Positions 36,981 through 45,322 of a stretch of 64,000 nt of DNA are shown here, in pieces. The stretch comes from Bacteroidetes bacterium UBA7662. GTDB lineage: Bacteria > Bacteroidota > Bacteroidia > UBA7662. Numbering within the stretch: position 1 is the first letter of the stretch; every line of letters begins with the position of its first letter. The notes below the pieces were generated by a model. That model was not told the DNA's origin. It saw only the letters and a program-made list of their open reading frames with translations, and made no database searches. The position numbers were made by a program, and so were the translations under genes. The stretch is from positions 1,197 to 65,196 of the forward strand of contig DLHS01000015.1 in the NCBI GenBank assembly GCA_002483345.1, given 5' to 3'.

Positions 36981-37820
36981 CTATAAATCTTCCAGGCTGA
37001 AGCTATCCTTCAGCCGGACGCCTTTTTCTGTGTCCTGCAGGCTGATGCAGGCTGTAACCGGGTCGTGTTCAAGATAGATAATCCAGTCCTCAGCCACCGC
37101 CTGTTTGAGAATGCGGCCCTTTTCTTCCAGTGTTTGCAAGGGCCGCATATCGTAGGCCATCACATAAGGAAGCGGAAGATGACCGGCAGATGGGATGAGG
37201 TCGGCAGCATAGAGAATTTTCCTGTCTTTGTATGCCAGCAGAGGAAGCATCATGCCTTCGGTGTGACCGTAAACATGCAACACATCAAATCCGGCTACTT
37301 TCTCTCCCGGTTTTACAAATTGCGCATGCCCGCTTTCGTAAATCGGCAGGATGTTTTCCTTCAAAAAAGAGGCCTTTTCCCGTACATTGGGGTTAGGGTA
37401 CGCCCAATCGTATTGCTCCTGACTTATCCAGTACCTGGCATTGGGAAAGCTTAATTCGAAGCCACTTCTGTCCGTTTTCCATTTTACGCTGCCACCGCAA
37501 TGGTCAAAATGCAGGTGGGTAAGTATTACATCGGTAATATCGCTCGCGTGAAAACCCAGTTGTTTCAGAGAGTTATGCAGGCTGCCTTCTCCGTGGAGAT
37601 AATAGAATCCCATGAACTTCTCATCCTGCTTATCGCCCATACCGTTGTCGATGAGCACAAGACGATTGTCATCTTCTACCAGCAAACAGCGCATCGCCCA
37701 GCTGCACATATTGTTGACATCGGGGGGATTGAGCTTTTGCCACATGGATTTGGGGACGACGCCAAACATGGCGCCGCCGTCAAGTTTGAACAGGCCGGTG
37801 TCGATAGTATGCAGTTTCAT
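36981..37820 (-). CDS. MBL-fold metallo-hydrolase
   Basis: 279 residues, no signal peptide. The metallo-beta-lactamase motif is THLHFDHCGG near residue 103 (HxHxDH), followed by further ligand segments VYGHTEGMML, LYAADLIPSA and LEHDPVTACI. The overall layout resembles lactonase-like members (quorum-quenching/AHL-lactonase-like group); the substrate is not predictable. The ATG is preceded by TAAATTGCAGT, close to a -7 box. It is convergent with the T9SS cargo gene, 3 bp apart, with no terminator visible between them. Confidence 0.88.
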   Translation of the reverse strand: MKLHTIDTGLFKLDGGAMFGVVPKSMWQKLNPPDVNNMCSWAMRCLLVEDDNRLVLIDNGMGDKQDEKFMGFYYLHGEGSLHNSLKQLGFHASDITDVILTHLHFDHCGGSVKWKTDRSGFELSFPNARYWISQEQYDWAYPNPNVREKASFLKENILPIYESGHAQFVKPGEKVAGFDVLHVYGHTEGMMLPLLAYKDRKILYAADLIPSAGHLPLPYVMAYDMRPLQTLEEKGRILKQAVAEDWIIYLEHDPVTACISLQDTEKGVRLKDSFSLEDL

Positions 37821-37867
37821 ACTGCAATTTAAGGGCAGAATGACTTAAAACGAATTAATTCTGAAGT

Positions 37868-38389
37868 TCACGGATGCAGGTCAAACAGCCGGGTTCTGTC
37901 CCTGTCGGCTGTCTGGTGACAGCTGACGCACAGCGCGCCTTTGCTGTTGAGCAGTATAAGGGGTACTCCGTTACTTTCAAATTCTCCCCATACCCAGCCA
38001 TCGGCTTGTTCGGGATGCAGCGAATCTTTGTACATCACCGCCAGATAACGCAGGCTGTCGGTCGCTCCCTCGAATAACTCCTTTACCACCAGACTCCCCC
38101 TGGGGAAACTGCCTCCGACGGGTAATTTGCCGTTATCCGTAAGTGCAGCGGCAGCAATGGCGTTAAATCTTACCCGCATAAAGGAACTGTGTGCCGAAGC
38201 ATTGGCTGAAGGAAGCCGGCTGCTGTCGTTTTTATACCATAAAAACTGACTGTTAAACCGGGCAATGACAAATAAATCGGCCTCGGTGTTAATCTCCGGA
38301 AGGGGTGTCGGGATAACCGGCACAGGTTCCGGACTTTCGGTTTTGGAACAGCCCGCCAGCAGCACCAGGAGTAACAAACTTCTAAGCAT
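37868..38389 (-). CDS. Cytochrome P460-like haem lipoprotein
   Basis: 173 residues. The lipoprotein signal ends LLAGC with Cys14. A Pro-rich linker (ESPEPVPVIPTPLPEI) is followed by a domain like the cytochrome P460 family: GSLVVKELFEG, LRYLAVMYKDS, ADGWVWGEF, and near the C-terminus CVSCH (residues 154-158), a c-type haem attachment motif. It should be exposed on the periplasmic side or outside. P460 proteins include oxidases of hydroxylamine and NO detoxifiers, but many members are uncharacterised. The function here is not determined. Confidence 0.75.
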   Translation of the reverse strand: MLRSLLLLVLLAGCSKTESPEPVPVIPTPLPEINTEADLFVIARFNSQFLWYKNDSSRLPSANASAHSSFMRVRFNAIAAAALTDNGKLPVGGSFPRGSLVVKELFEGATDSLRYLAVMYKDSLHPEQADGWVWGEFESNGVPLILLNSKGALCVSCHQTADRDRTRLFDLHP

Positions 38390-38496
38390 ACTGCAACAAA
38401 CGAAAAAATGGCGGAAAGCATTGTCAGTTGCCCGACAAAATCTCTGGTATTTTTGTGGGGATAGATTTGCAATTTTACATCCTAAACCAAGCTGCT

Positions 38497-39843
38497 GTGA
38501 ACGTACACTTAATCGCCATCGGCGGTGCTGTGATGCACAACCTCGCGCTCGACCTGAAAGCCCTGGGCCACCAGGTAACAGGGTCTGACGATCAGATATT
38601 TGAACCTTCCAAAAGCAGGCTGGAGGCGCAGGGACTATTACCCGAAGCCTGGGGATGGTTTCCCGACCGCATCCATGCCGGACTGGATATCGTTATTCTG
38701 GGCATGCATGCCCGGGCAGATAATCCCGAGTTGCTTCGGGCACAGGCATTGGGTTTACGGGTAATGTCGTTTCCGGAATTTGTATATGAACAATCAAAGC
38801 AGAAGAAACGGCTGGTTGTAGCCGGTTCACATGGTAAAACCACCATTACTGCCATGATAATGCATGTATTGAAGTTCCACAAAATGGATTTCGATTATCT
38901 CGTAGGATCACAGCTGGAAGGTTTCGATCGCATGGTTAAAATCACGGATACGGCCCCCGTAATCATACTGGAAGGGGATGAATACCTGGCCTCGCCCCTT
39001 GACCCAAGACCCAAATTCCTTCATTACCATGCGCATGCAGTGGTTATCAGTGGCATTGCGTGGGATCACATCAATGTTTTCCCAACTTATGAAGGTTATG
39101 TGTCCCAATTTGAAGCCTTGATGGATACATTACCGGACGGCGGTGTGCTGGGTTATTTTGATGGGGATCCGGATCTGGTTGGCATTGCTGAAAAAAGAGC
39201 AGACAGACTCAAACTGAAGCCGTATCATGCGGTTGACCATGTGATAGAAGAGGGTTACACCTTTCTTAAGACCTCTCTGGGGAAAGTCCCTGTTCAGGTT
39301 TTCGGAAAACATAACATTGCGAATATTGCAGCGGCCCGTATTCTGACCGAAGAAGCTGGTGTGAGTAAGGAAGATTTTTATACGGCAATAGCCTCTTTCA
39401 AAGGCACCGCGCGCCGACTTGAAGCCTGGCCCGCCCGGGAAGGCTACCGGGTGTACCGTGATTTTGCCCACGCGCCGAGCAAGGTGGCCGCAACCGTGGA
39501 GGCAGTAAGAAGCCAGCATGAAAACGAACGGCTGGTGGCCTGTCTTGAATTACACACGTACAGCAGCCTTACCAAAGCTTTCCTGCCCCATTATGCCGGC
39601 AGTATGAATGGCCCTGAACAGGCGATAGTTTATTATAACCCGGAAACACTGGCCCACAAAAAATTACCTGCCCTGGATCCGGAAGAAGTGAAAGCTGCCT
39701 TTCAGCGAAATGACCTGGAGGTGTTTACCGACAGCCGGCAATTGCTGGAAAGGATTAAAATGCTTGCCCGTGAGAAAGGCTGTTTCCTGCTGATGAGCTC
39801 CGGAAACTACGATAATCTTGATCTTAAGCCTGTTTTCAGTTAA
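38497..39843 (+). CDS. mpl: UDP-N-acetylmuramate:L-Ala-gamma-D-Glu-meso-DAP ligase (murein peptide ligase)
   Basis: 448 residues from GTG 38497, which gives VNVHLIAIGGAVMHNLAL where the family starts; the longer frame from 38428 adds unlikely residues. Mur-ligase features are GSHGKTTITAMIMH (ATP P-loop, about residue 110), GDEYLASPLDPRPKFLHY, GIAWDHINVFPTY, VFGKHNIANIAAA and DFAHAPSKVAATV. It re-attaches recycled murein tripeptide to UDP-MurNAc in the cytoplasm. A TATTTTTG box (38450-38457) lies 39 bp upstream. Its end overlaps the convergent receiver gene by 8 bp. Confidence 0.93.
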   Translation: MNVHLIAIGGAVMHNLALDLKALGHQVTGSDDQIFEPSKSRLEAQGLLPEAWGWFPDRIHAGLDIVILGMHARADNPELLRAQALGLRVMSFPEFVYEQSKQKKRLVVAGSHGKTTITAMIMHVLKFHKMDFDYLVGSQLEGFDRMVKITDTAPVIILEGDEYLASPLDPRPKFLHYHAHAVVISGIAWDHINVFPTYEGYVSQFEALMDTLPDGGVLGYFDGDPDLVGIAEKRADRLKLKPYHAVDHVIEEGYTFLKTSLGKVPVQVFGKHNIANIAAARILTEEAGVSKEDFYTAIASFKGTARRLEAWPAREGYRVYRDFAHAPSKVAATVEAVRSQHENERLVACLELHTYSSLTKAFLPHYAGSMNGPEQAIVYYNPETLAHKKLPALDPEEVKAAFQRNDLEVFTDSRQLLERIKMLAREKGCFLLMSSGNYDNLDLKPVFS

Positions 39844-40204
39844 GGGATGTACGTAAAAGAGTCTTAATTTTGGTGCTGGTCAGGGGTTTTTCAACCAGCA
39901 GATTTACATCTTTGAAGGCGAGCATGCTGTCCAGAATATATGCATCTACATAACTTGAAATCAGCACCACTTCTGCCCTCAGTCCGTGTACTTTTACGTT
40001 TTCGAGAATTTCTGAAACACTGTGTTTGGGGAGATGAATATCTATCAACAGCAGATCAACCTTGTCCGAGATGGTTTTAATCTGCGAAAGGAATTCGTCA
40101 GAATCAACATATACATCCAGGTTAATATCGGGGTAATATTTCCGGAGTTGCCTGCGGAAAATCAGGTTGCTGACCGGGTCTGCATCTAAGAGCAATATTT
40201 TCAT
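39836..40204 (-). CDS. Single-domain response regulator (receiver only)
   Basis: 122 residues from ATG 40204 (MKILLLDADPVSN); an upstream ATG at 40264 would add 20 residues before the receiver fold and is less likely. The acidic pair is reduced (DAD), the phospho-acceptor is the Asp of LLLIDIHLPKHS near 54, and the conserved Lys is in VEKPLTSTK. No output domain is present, so it acts through protein contacts or as a phosphate sink. It could take phosphoryl groups from the orphan hybrid kinases nearby; this is speculation. The 8-bp tail overlap with mpl is convergent. Confidence 0.82.
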   Translation of the reverse strand: MKILLLDADPVSNLIFRRQLRKYYPDINLDVYVDSDEFLSQIKTISDKVDLLLIDIHLPKHSVSEILENVKVHGLRAEVVLISSYVDAYILDSMLAFKDVNLLVEKPLTSTKIKTLLRTSLN

Positions 40205-40282
40205 ATCAGTAAGGACATAGGTTGAGAGAATGTTTTCCGTAACGAATGTATCCCTCCTGATCATGCCTGAGCCGGCTTTTAG

Positions 40283-40343
40283 ATGAATGCTCTGTTTAAG
40301 GCTATGAATGCCTGCCGGATGCCGTTTTTTAATCGATGAATGC
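40283..40343 (+). repeat. Three direct ATGAATGC repeats in helical phase
   Basis: ATGAATGC occurs at 40283, 40304 and 40336, spacing 21 and 32 bp (two and three helical turns). The second and third copies extend to ATGAATGCCTG. They lie in the 187-bp region between the receiver gene and the exonuclease gene and may be an operator. Confidence 0.45.
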
Positions 40344-40379
40344 CTGTGAATTATTCCATGGTCGGAATGGGCTGGGCCT

Positions 40380-40387
40380 TATCTTTG
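40380..40387 (+). promoter_or_regulatory. -7 element TATCTTTG directly before the exonuclease gene
   Basis: A perfect TAnnTTTG, with the last G 5 bases before the ATG at 40392: the same spacing as at ribE, the deacetylase and gmhB. Confidence 0.6.
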
Positions 40388-40391
40388 CAGG

Positions 40392-41165
40392 ATGCAATTG
40401 AATTTAAAGCGGCCGCTGGCCTTCTTCGATCTGGAAACTACCGGCATCAACACTGCTACAGATCGTATTGTAGAGATTTCGGTATTAAAAGCCATGCCTG
40501 ACGGCACCAGTCAGATACTCACCCAACGGATCAATCCGGAGATGAAGATCCCGGCAGAAGTCTCTAAAATCCACGGTATTTTTGATGCAGATGTGGCAGA
40601 TATGCCCACTTTCAGAACATTTGCCCCTCAGCTCAACGATTTTATGCGCAATTGCGATTTTGCGGGTTACAATTCCAATCACTTCGACTTGCCCTTGCTG
40701 GTAGAGGAATTTTTGAGGGTGGAGGTGGACTTTGACCTGGATGGAAGAAAATTCGTGGATATCCAGACCATTTTCCACAAAAACGAGCCCCGTGATCTCA
40801 AAGCAGCTTTCAAATTTTATTGCGGCAAAGAACTGTTGAATGCCCACAGTGCCGAGGCCGATACGACCGCTACCTATGAAATTTTGCTGAGCCAGCTCGA
40901 CCGTTACGAAGAACTGAAAAACGATGTAGAGTTTCTGCACCGCTATACGGCTCGAAACAATAAATCGGTAGACCTGGCCAGTCGTATCGTGTACAACGAC
41001 AAAGGAGTGGAAGTATTTAATTTTGGTAAACACAAAGGCCGTTCCGTGGCGGAAGTATTTGCGCAGGAACCTGGTTATTACAACTGGATGATGGACGGAG
41101 ATTTCCCGCGTTACACCAAAAAAGTAATTACGTCGATTCGCCTGCGGGCATTCAACAATAAATAG
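40392..41165 (+). CDS. DnaQ-like 3'-5' exonuclease
   Basis: 257 residues. The DEDD exonuclease fold shows FFDLETTG (Asp and Glu of motif I, residues 12-16), GYNSNHFDLPLL (motif II Asp) and NAHSAEADTTATYEIL (motif III, Asp with the preceding His, DEDDh type). The C-terminal part (FNFGKHKGRSVAEVFAQEPGYYNWMM) resembles the extra domain seen in ExoX-like proteins. It probably acts in DNA repair or proofreading; it is not a polymerase fusion. mtaB starts 1 bp after its stop, so the two are co-transcribed. Confidence 0.92.
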   Translation: MQLNLKRPLAFFDLETTGINTATDRIVEISVLKAMPDGTSQILTQRINPEMKIPAEVSKIHGIFDADVADMPTFRTFAPQLNDFMRNCDFAGYNSNHFDLPLLVEEFLRVEVDFDLDGRKFVDIQTIFHKNEPRDLKAAFKFYCGKELLNAHSAEADTTATYEILLSQLDRYEELKNDVEFLHRYTARNNKSVDLASRIVYNDKGVEVFNFGKHKGRSVAEVFAQEPGYYNWMMDGDFPRYTKKVITSIRLRAFNNK

Positions 41166-41166
41166 C

Positions 41167-42570
41167 ATGGGCAACTTTCAGGAAGATTTTGCGCCGGCAG
41201 TGCAGGAAAAACCGAACGGGAAGGCCTCCAGACATCAGCCGGCAGCCGGTCAGCGGTCGGTAGCCTTCTACACCCTGGGTTGTAAACTCAACTTCAGCGA
41301 AACCTCAGCCATAGGCCGCATCTTCACGCAAAACGGCTTCGAAAAGGTTGAGTTCAACGACGGGGCAGATGTTTATGTCATTAATACCTGCTCCGTCACC
41401 GACCATGCCGACCGCAAATGCCGGAAAGTGGTACAACAGGCGCTCAAACACAATCCCGATGCCTATGTGGCCATTATCGGTTGCTATGCACAGCTCAAGC
41501 CTGCCGAAATAGCTGAAATACCAGGGGTTGATGTCGTATTAGGTGCCGCTGAAAAATTCAACCTGCTCGAACACCTGGGTGATTTCAAAAAGCAGCCTGA
41601 AGCCCGGATCGTTTCAGGAGATATTGAGGCCGTGAACCGCTTTGTTTCTTCTTATTCGGTTGGCGACCGAACCCGCTCATTTCTCAAAGTACAGGATGGC
41701 TGTAATTACAGTTGTACCTTTTGTACCATACCGCTGGCCAGAGGCAACAGCCGGTCAACACCCATTGCCGGAGTAGTGGCCAATGCCCGTGAAATTGCCG
41801 CACAAGGCATCCGGGAAATTGTGCTTACCGGTGTCAACATAGGTGATTATGGCCTCAATGCCGACGACCCCAAAAACAGGGAGCATGGTACCTTCCTGGA
41901 ACTGATTACAGCACTGGATGAGGTAGAAGGGATCGACCGTTTCCGTATTTCCAGCATCGAACCAAATCTGCTTACCAACGAAATCATAGGTTTTGTAGCA
42001 AGTTCCAAACGTTTTGTGCCACATTTTCACATCCCGCTGCAATCGGGTTCCAACCACATGCTCAGACTGATGCAACGCCGCTATCTGCGCGAGCTGTATG
42101 CCGACCGGGTAGCGCAGATCAAAACACGGATGCCGCATGCCTGCATAGGGGTAGACGTGATAGTGGGTTTCCCCGGCGAAAGTGATGCTGATTTCAGAGA
42201 TACCTACGAATTCATTAACCAGCTCGACATCAGCTATCTGCACGTATTTACCTATTCCGAACGCGACAATACCAAAGCTATCCGCATGGAAGGCCGGGTA
42301 CCTAACGGCAAACGGTCGGAGCGCAACCGCATGTTGCAGATACTCAGTGAGAAAAAACGAAGAGCCTTCTACAACGAGCACCTGGGAGCAACCCGTACTG
42401 TCCTTTTCGAACACGAACAACATGCCGAAGAAATGTATGGTTTTACCGATAACTACATCAAGGTAAGAGCCAAATACGACCCCTTGCGGACCAACGAACT
42501 GGTGCCTGTAAAACTGGAAGAAATAGATACTGAAGGCGTGATGTTAGTGGCTGAAGCCGACTACCATTAG
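41167..42570 (+). CDS. mtaB: tRNA t6A37 methylthiotransferase
   Basis: 467 residues, the family length. The N-terminal UPF0004 domain has Cys ligands in YTLGCKLN, NTCSVTDHAD and IIGCYAQ (second 4Fe-4S cluster). The radical SAM motif CNYSCTFC with IPLARGNSRS lies near residue 180. A C-terminal TRAM domain lies near 405-465. It converts t6A to ms2t6A at position 37 of ANN-decoding tRNAs. An unusual Lys/Gln-rich leader of about 30 residues (QEDFAPAVQEKPNGKASRHQ) precedes the family start at SVAFYTLG. The gene follows the exonuclease by 1 bp; its stop overlaps the convergent gene stop by 4 bp. Confidence 0.95.
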   Translation: MGNFQEDFAPAVQEKPNGKASRHQPAAGQRSVAFYTLGCKLNFSETSAIGRIFTQNGFEKVEFNDGADVYVINTCSVTDHADRKCRKVVQQALKHNPDAYVAIIGCYAQLKPAEIAEIPGVDVVLGAAEKFNLLEHLGDFKKQPEARIVSGDIEAVNRFVSSYSVGDRTRSFLKVQDGCNYSCTFCTIPLARGNSRSTPIAGVVANAREIAAQGIREIVLTGVNIGDYGLNADDPKNREHGTFLELITALDEVEGIDRFRISSIEPNLLTNEIIGFVASSKRFVPHFHIPLQSGSNHMLRLMQRRYLRELYADRVAQIKTRMPHACIGVDVIVGFPGESDADFRDTYEFINQLDISYLHVFTYSERDNTKAIRMEGRVPNGKRSERNRMLQILSEKKRRAFYNEHLGATRTVLFEHEQHAEEMYGFTDNYIKVRAKYDPLRTNELVPVKLEEIDTEGVMLVAEADYH

Positions 42571-44117
42571 TGCACAATCAGTTTCTGCTGAATGGTTTGC
42601 GAACCAGTTTGAAGTTGAATCAGATATAGTCCGCCACTTAATCCTTCGGTGCCGAAGCTCAGCTGATGCTGTCCGGGCAAATAGCGCCTTCCTTCGAGTA
42701 AATATTTTACTCGTTTTCCGTTTATATCCAGCAATTCTATTTTTACATCTCCCTGCTCGGCCAGCATATAGCCCAGTTGCACTTCTCCGGAAGCCGGATT
42801 AGGATAAACCGGATACATTTTGGTTTTCATGCGCTGAATAGCCAGTTCTCCGGGCTGACTGAGCACAATGTCTTCATCACCTGCCTGATATGGCACAAAA
42901 GACACATATGTGAGATACATTTCATCCCGCGTGCTTTCTCCCCAGCTGACGTTGATGGGCGGGTCGTTGGGATTATAGGGATTGTTGGTGGTATTGTCGA
43001 AAGTGGCTTCCGCGTAAATCCAGGTGTTTGCCGGGAGTTTTACCAGACGTGGGAAGTGGTAAAAGCCCTGCCAGTTGAAATCCCATTCCGGAATACTGAT
43101 CAGGTTTACGGTGTCGTTACCCGGACGGACGGCATATATTTTCCAGCTTTGTCCCAACAAATGCATATGTGGAAACACGCTGACCAGCGAGACATCTGCC
43201 GGAACTCTTAACCTGCCCTTGAACGACTTCACGGTGTTAGCGGGAATCACAAACGGACCATTGGTCAGATTCAGGGGTGAAATAGGTGCAATTATCTCGT
43301 GACGGGTCACCTGATTGTTGTTGTCAAAGAAAATATTGACGCTGCTGGAGTCTTTCTCGTTGACAGGATAGGGGGCATAATGCATCTGCACCAGCACATC
43401 AGCATTACGGTAAAGACGTTTGCCAATGTTGGTGGGATAATAACGTGGTGTAGTACCCGGTGCCCAGCCGTACCAGGTGTCTTCGGTAGGATTAAAACCA
43501 AAACCCGAAAAAGAGGTATAACCATACCCTGGATCGTTCTGATCACGGACACGCCCTTGTCCGGTGGTGTCCAATGCAAGAATAGCATGGTGAACAATTT
43601 TTTTGTTGCCGGGTCTGAACTCAATGGCTTTCACGGTTTTATCTGCAGGGATGTTCACAGGGAGTACAAACACCCGATACATATCCTGGTTGTTGCCGAG
43701 GTGTTCGTACTGCTCCGACATGTGCAGGGTCATATCGGGCTGCCCGAGCTGCGAACCGGTCGGGAAATTGGGTAAAGGTGGCTCAAGCGTAGGGTTGCCC
43801 TGCGGCATCCCGTTGTTTACCCAGCTGGCGATGTCATCGATTTCCTGCTGGGTAAGTCCCCGTTCGTCGAGCAGGCTGCTGTAGCTTTTGTCCGGTTGCC
43901 AGGGAGGCATGACACGTGTCTGAGTGGTAAAGCTGATCATGCTGCCATAAGCCGCTACCTCGTTGTAGTTGGTAAAGGGCATGGGCCCGATCTCACCGGC
44001 CCGGTGACAGGAAGTACATTTGTTGTAGATGATGGGTGCTATGTGCTCCGAAAAATTAAGCTGTGCCCATGAAAAAGAAGGCAGCACAAACAGACAAAAG
44101 AATAAACGTCTTTTCAT
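42567..44117 (-). CDS. Cytochrome c / copper type II monooxygenase-like enzyme with T9SS type A tail
   Basis: 516 residues from ATG 44117 (MKRRLFFCLFVLPSFSWAQ signal peptide); an upstream in-frame start would extend it into the preceding gene. A mono-haem domain comes first, with CTSCH at 34-38 (NKCTSCHRAGEIGPMPF, RVMPPW). The peptidylglycine-hydroxylating-monooxygenase-like double domain follows: a His pair in KKIVHHAILA, then QMHYAPYP and HMHLLGQSW as copper-ligand candidates. The last 80 residues are a type A sorting domain (MYPVYPNPASGE, LLDINGKRVKYLL, GLYLIQLQ). In other bacteria the redoxin, haem and copper parts are often one protein; here the redoxin is a separate gene 2 bp upstream. 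Probably exported to the cell surface; substrate unknown. Confidence 0.85.
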   Translation of the reverse strand: MKRRLFFCLFVLPSFSWAQLNFSEHIAPIIYNKCTSCHRAGEIGPMPFTNYNEVAAYGSMISFTTQTRVMPPWQPDKSYSSLLDERGLTQQEIDDIASWVNNGMPQGNPTLEPPLPNFPTGSQLGQPDMTLHMSEQYEHLGNNQDMYRVFVLPVNIPADKTVKAIEFRPGNKKIVHHAILALDTTGQGRVRDQNDPGYGYTSFSGFGFNPTEDTWYGWAPGTTPRYYPTNIGKRLYRNADVLVQMHYAPYPVNEKDSSSVNIFFDNNNQVTRHEIIAPISPLNLTNGPFVIPANTVKSFKGRLRVPADVSLVSVFPHMHLLGQSWKIYAVRPGNDTVNLISIPEWDFNWQGFYHFPRLVKLPANTWIYAEATFDNTTNNPYNPNDPPINVSWGESTRDEMYLTYVSFVPYQAGDEDIVLSQPGELAIQRMKTKMYPVYPNPASGEVQLGYMLAEQGDVKIELLDINGKRVKYLLEGRRYLPGQHQLSFGTEGLSGGLYLIQLQTGSQTIQQKLIVH

Positions 44118-44119
44118 GG

Positions 44120-44629
44120 TTAAAAATCTGAGTGCAGGAAACAACCAACTGCACGTGTTCGAATATAAGGAAAGTCCTCTTTATCAGCTACTTTTTGCAA
44201 GCGGTCTGACAATTCGGTGGCTGTGGCTTTTGGCCTTCGGCGGCCTATTTTTTCATAACTGTTGTCAATTCTTCCGGCATATAAAACCACATTTCTTTCA
44301 GATAACAAGACCACCTCCGGTGTGACTTCAATGTTGTATAAATCAACCAGCATTGCGGCTTTTTCTACTTCTACCCGTCCTTTCAGCTTGTTTTTGCTGA
44401 GATAAGCCTGTGCCGAACTGTCGGTCGACAGCTGGTTCGGAAACACAAATACCCACTCCACCGTTTCCCCGTATCTGGTTTGTAGATGCTGTAACTCCCG
44501 GCCATAAAACAAACAAATGGGGCAGTTTTCCGACCAAAACAGATAAAGGCGCGTTTGCTGTGCAGCAGCCGGTACGGCGAGACCGGCGAACAGAAGCAAA
44601 AACGAAAGAAAATACCTGCGTTTTACCAT
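44120..44629 (-). CDS. Exported thioredoxin-fold protein (redoxin partner of the haem/copper enzyme)
   Basis: 169 residues with signal peptide MVKRRYFLSFLLLFAGLAVPAAAQ. Thioredoxin features are WSENCPICLFYG (CxxC), TPEVVLL (cis-Pro loop) and YAGRIDNSYEKIGRRRPKATATELSD, with a C-terminal RTRAVGC. This last stretch matches the redoxin part that, in many bacteria, is fused in front of the cytochrome/copper-monooxygenase domains. The gene ends TAA-CC-ATG before that enzyme and begins directly after the SDR stop (TAG-ATG). It may supply electrons or handle Cys chemistry for the copper enzyme; this is inferred. Confidence 0.82.
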   Translation of the reverse strand: MVKRRYFLSFLLLFAGLAVPAAAQQTRLYLFWSENCPICLFYGRELQHLQTRYGETVEWVFVFPNQLSTDSSAQAYLSKNKLKGRVEVEKAAMLVDLYNIEVTPEVVLLSERNVVLYAGRIDNSYEKIGRRRPKATATELSDRLQKVADKEDFPYIRTRAVGCFLHSDF

Positions 44630-45322
44630 CTACCAGTTTTGAGAACGGGGGTGAAGCATAATTTCATCCACTACCACATGATCAGGGGCATTTACAACAT
44701 ACAAAACGGCATCAGCTATGTCTTTGAGCTGTAGCCAGGCTGCTTTTTTTTCGCTGCCGGGTGTGCTGCCGTTGAAAAAACTGTCGGTTAAGCCAGGATA
44801 AATCTGGGTGAGGCGGATGCCGGCCGGCTGAAGTTCGGTCCGCAGGGCCTGCATCAACGTGCTTTGGGCGGCTTTGGAGGCACAGTACAAGCTGCCGTTC
44901 GGGAAAACACGTTTGCCGGCATCTGAAACAATGCTGATGATGCGACCTTTTCCGGCTTCCCGCATCTTAAGGGCTATACCCTGACTGATCTGAAAACATG
45001 CGCGTACGTTCAGCATAAACATCTGGTCGAAGTCACTGACATTCAGCATGTCAAAAGGTTTAAAAACCCCCATGCCGGCATTGTTCACCAATACATCCGG
45101 TGTTTCGAGGGTTTCCAGCCAATGGGCAGTGGCAACGCTGTCGCTGATATCGAGCTTCGTGCAGGTGGCAGAACCTCCTTTTTGCCGAATTTCCCGGCAC
45201 AAAACCTCCAGCGCCTGGCTGTCGCGGGCTACACCATGCACGGCATAGCCGTTTTCTGCCAGCGCATGGGCAATGGCAGCGCCCATACCCCTGGAAGCAC
45301 CTGTTACAATTGCTTTTTTCAT
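44630..45322 (-). CDS. Short-chain dehydrogenase/reductase
   Basis: 230 residues. It has the classical SDR NAD(P) motif TGASRGMGAAIA (residues 8-19), NNAGMG near 88, a catalytic Ser in ISIVSDAGK and the YCASKAA motif (Tyr and Lys). It is cytoplasmic, with unknown substrate. The Arg after TGAS suggests NADPH. The gene starts within the gmhB stop (4-bp ATGA overlap), and the redoxin ATG follows its stop directly, so it is the second gene of a tight four-gene operon with no obvious common pathway. Confidence 0.92.
   Translation of the reverse strand: MKKAIVTGASRGMGAAIAHALAENGYAVHGVARDSQALEVLCREIRQKGGSATCTKLDISDSVATAHWLETLETPDVLVNNAGMGVFKPFDMLNVSDFDQMFMLNVRACFQISQGIALKMREAGKGRIISIVSDAGKRVFPNGSLYCASKAAQSTLMQALRTELQPAGIRLTQIYPGLTDSFFNGSTPGSEKKAAWLQLKDIADAVLYVVNAPDHVVVDEIMLHPRSQNW

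Noticed and set aside
37829..37858. TTAA cluster upstream of the MBL hydrolase gene (37829, 37845, 37855)
   Set aside because: Spacing is 16 and 10 bp with three copies, not the phased four-copy pattern.
40485..41174. 229-codon minus-strand frame opposite the exonuclease gene
   Set aside because: The plus strand has intact DEDDh exonuclease motifs and a -7 box; the antisense frame has no recognisable domain.
41755..42423. 222-codon minus-strand frame opposite mtaB
   Set aside because: It is a shadow of the MtaB radical SAM and TRAM regions.
44105..44130. Frameshift breaking a redoxin-cytochrome fusion
   Set aside because: The downstream gene has its own ATG and a good signal peptide right after the upstream stop, so two genes are more likely than one broken gene.
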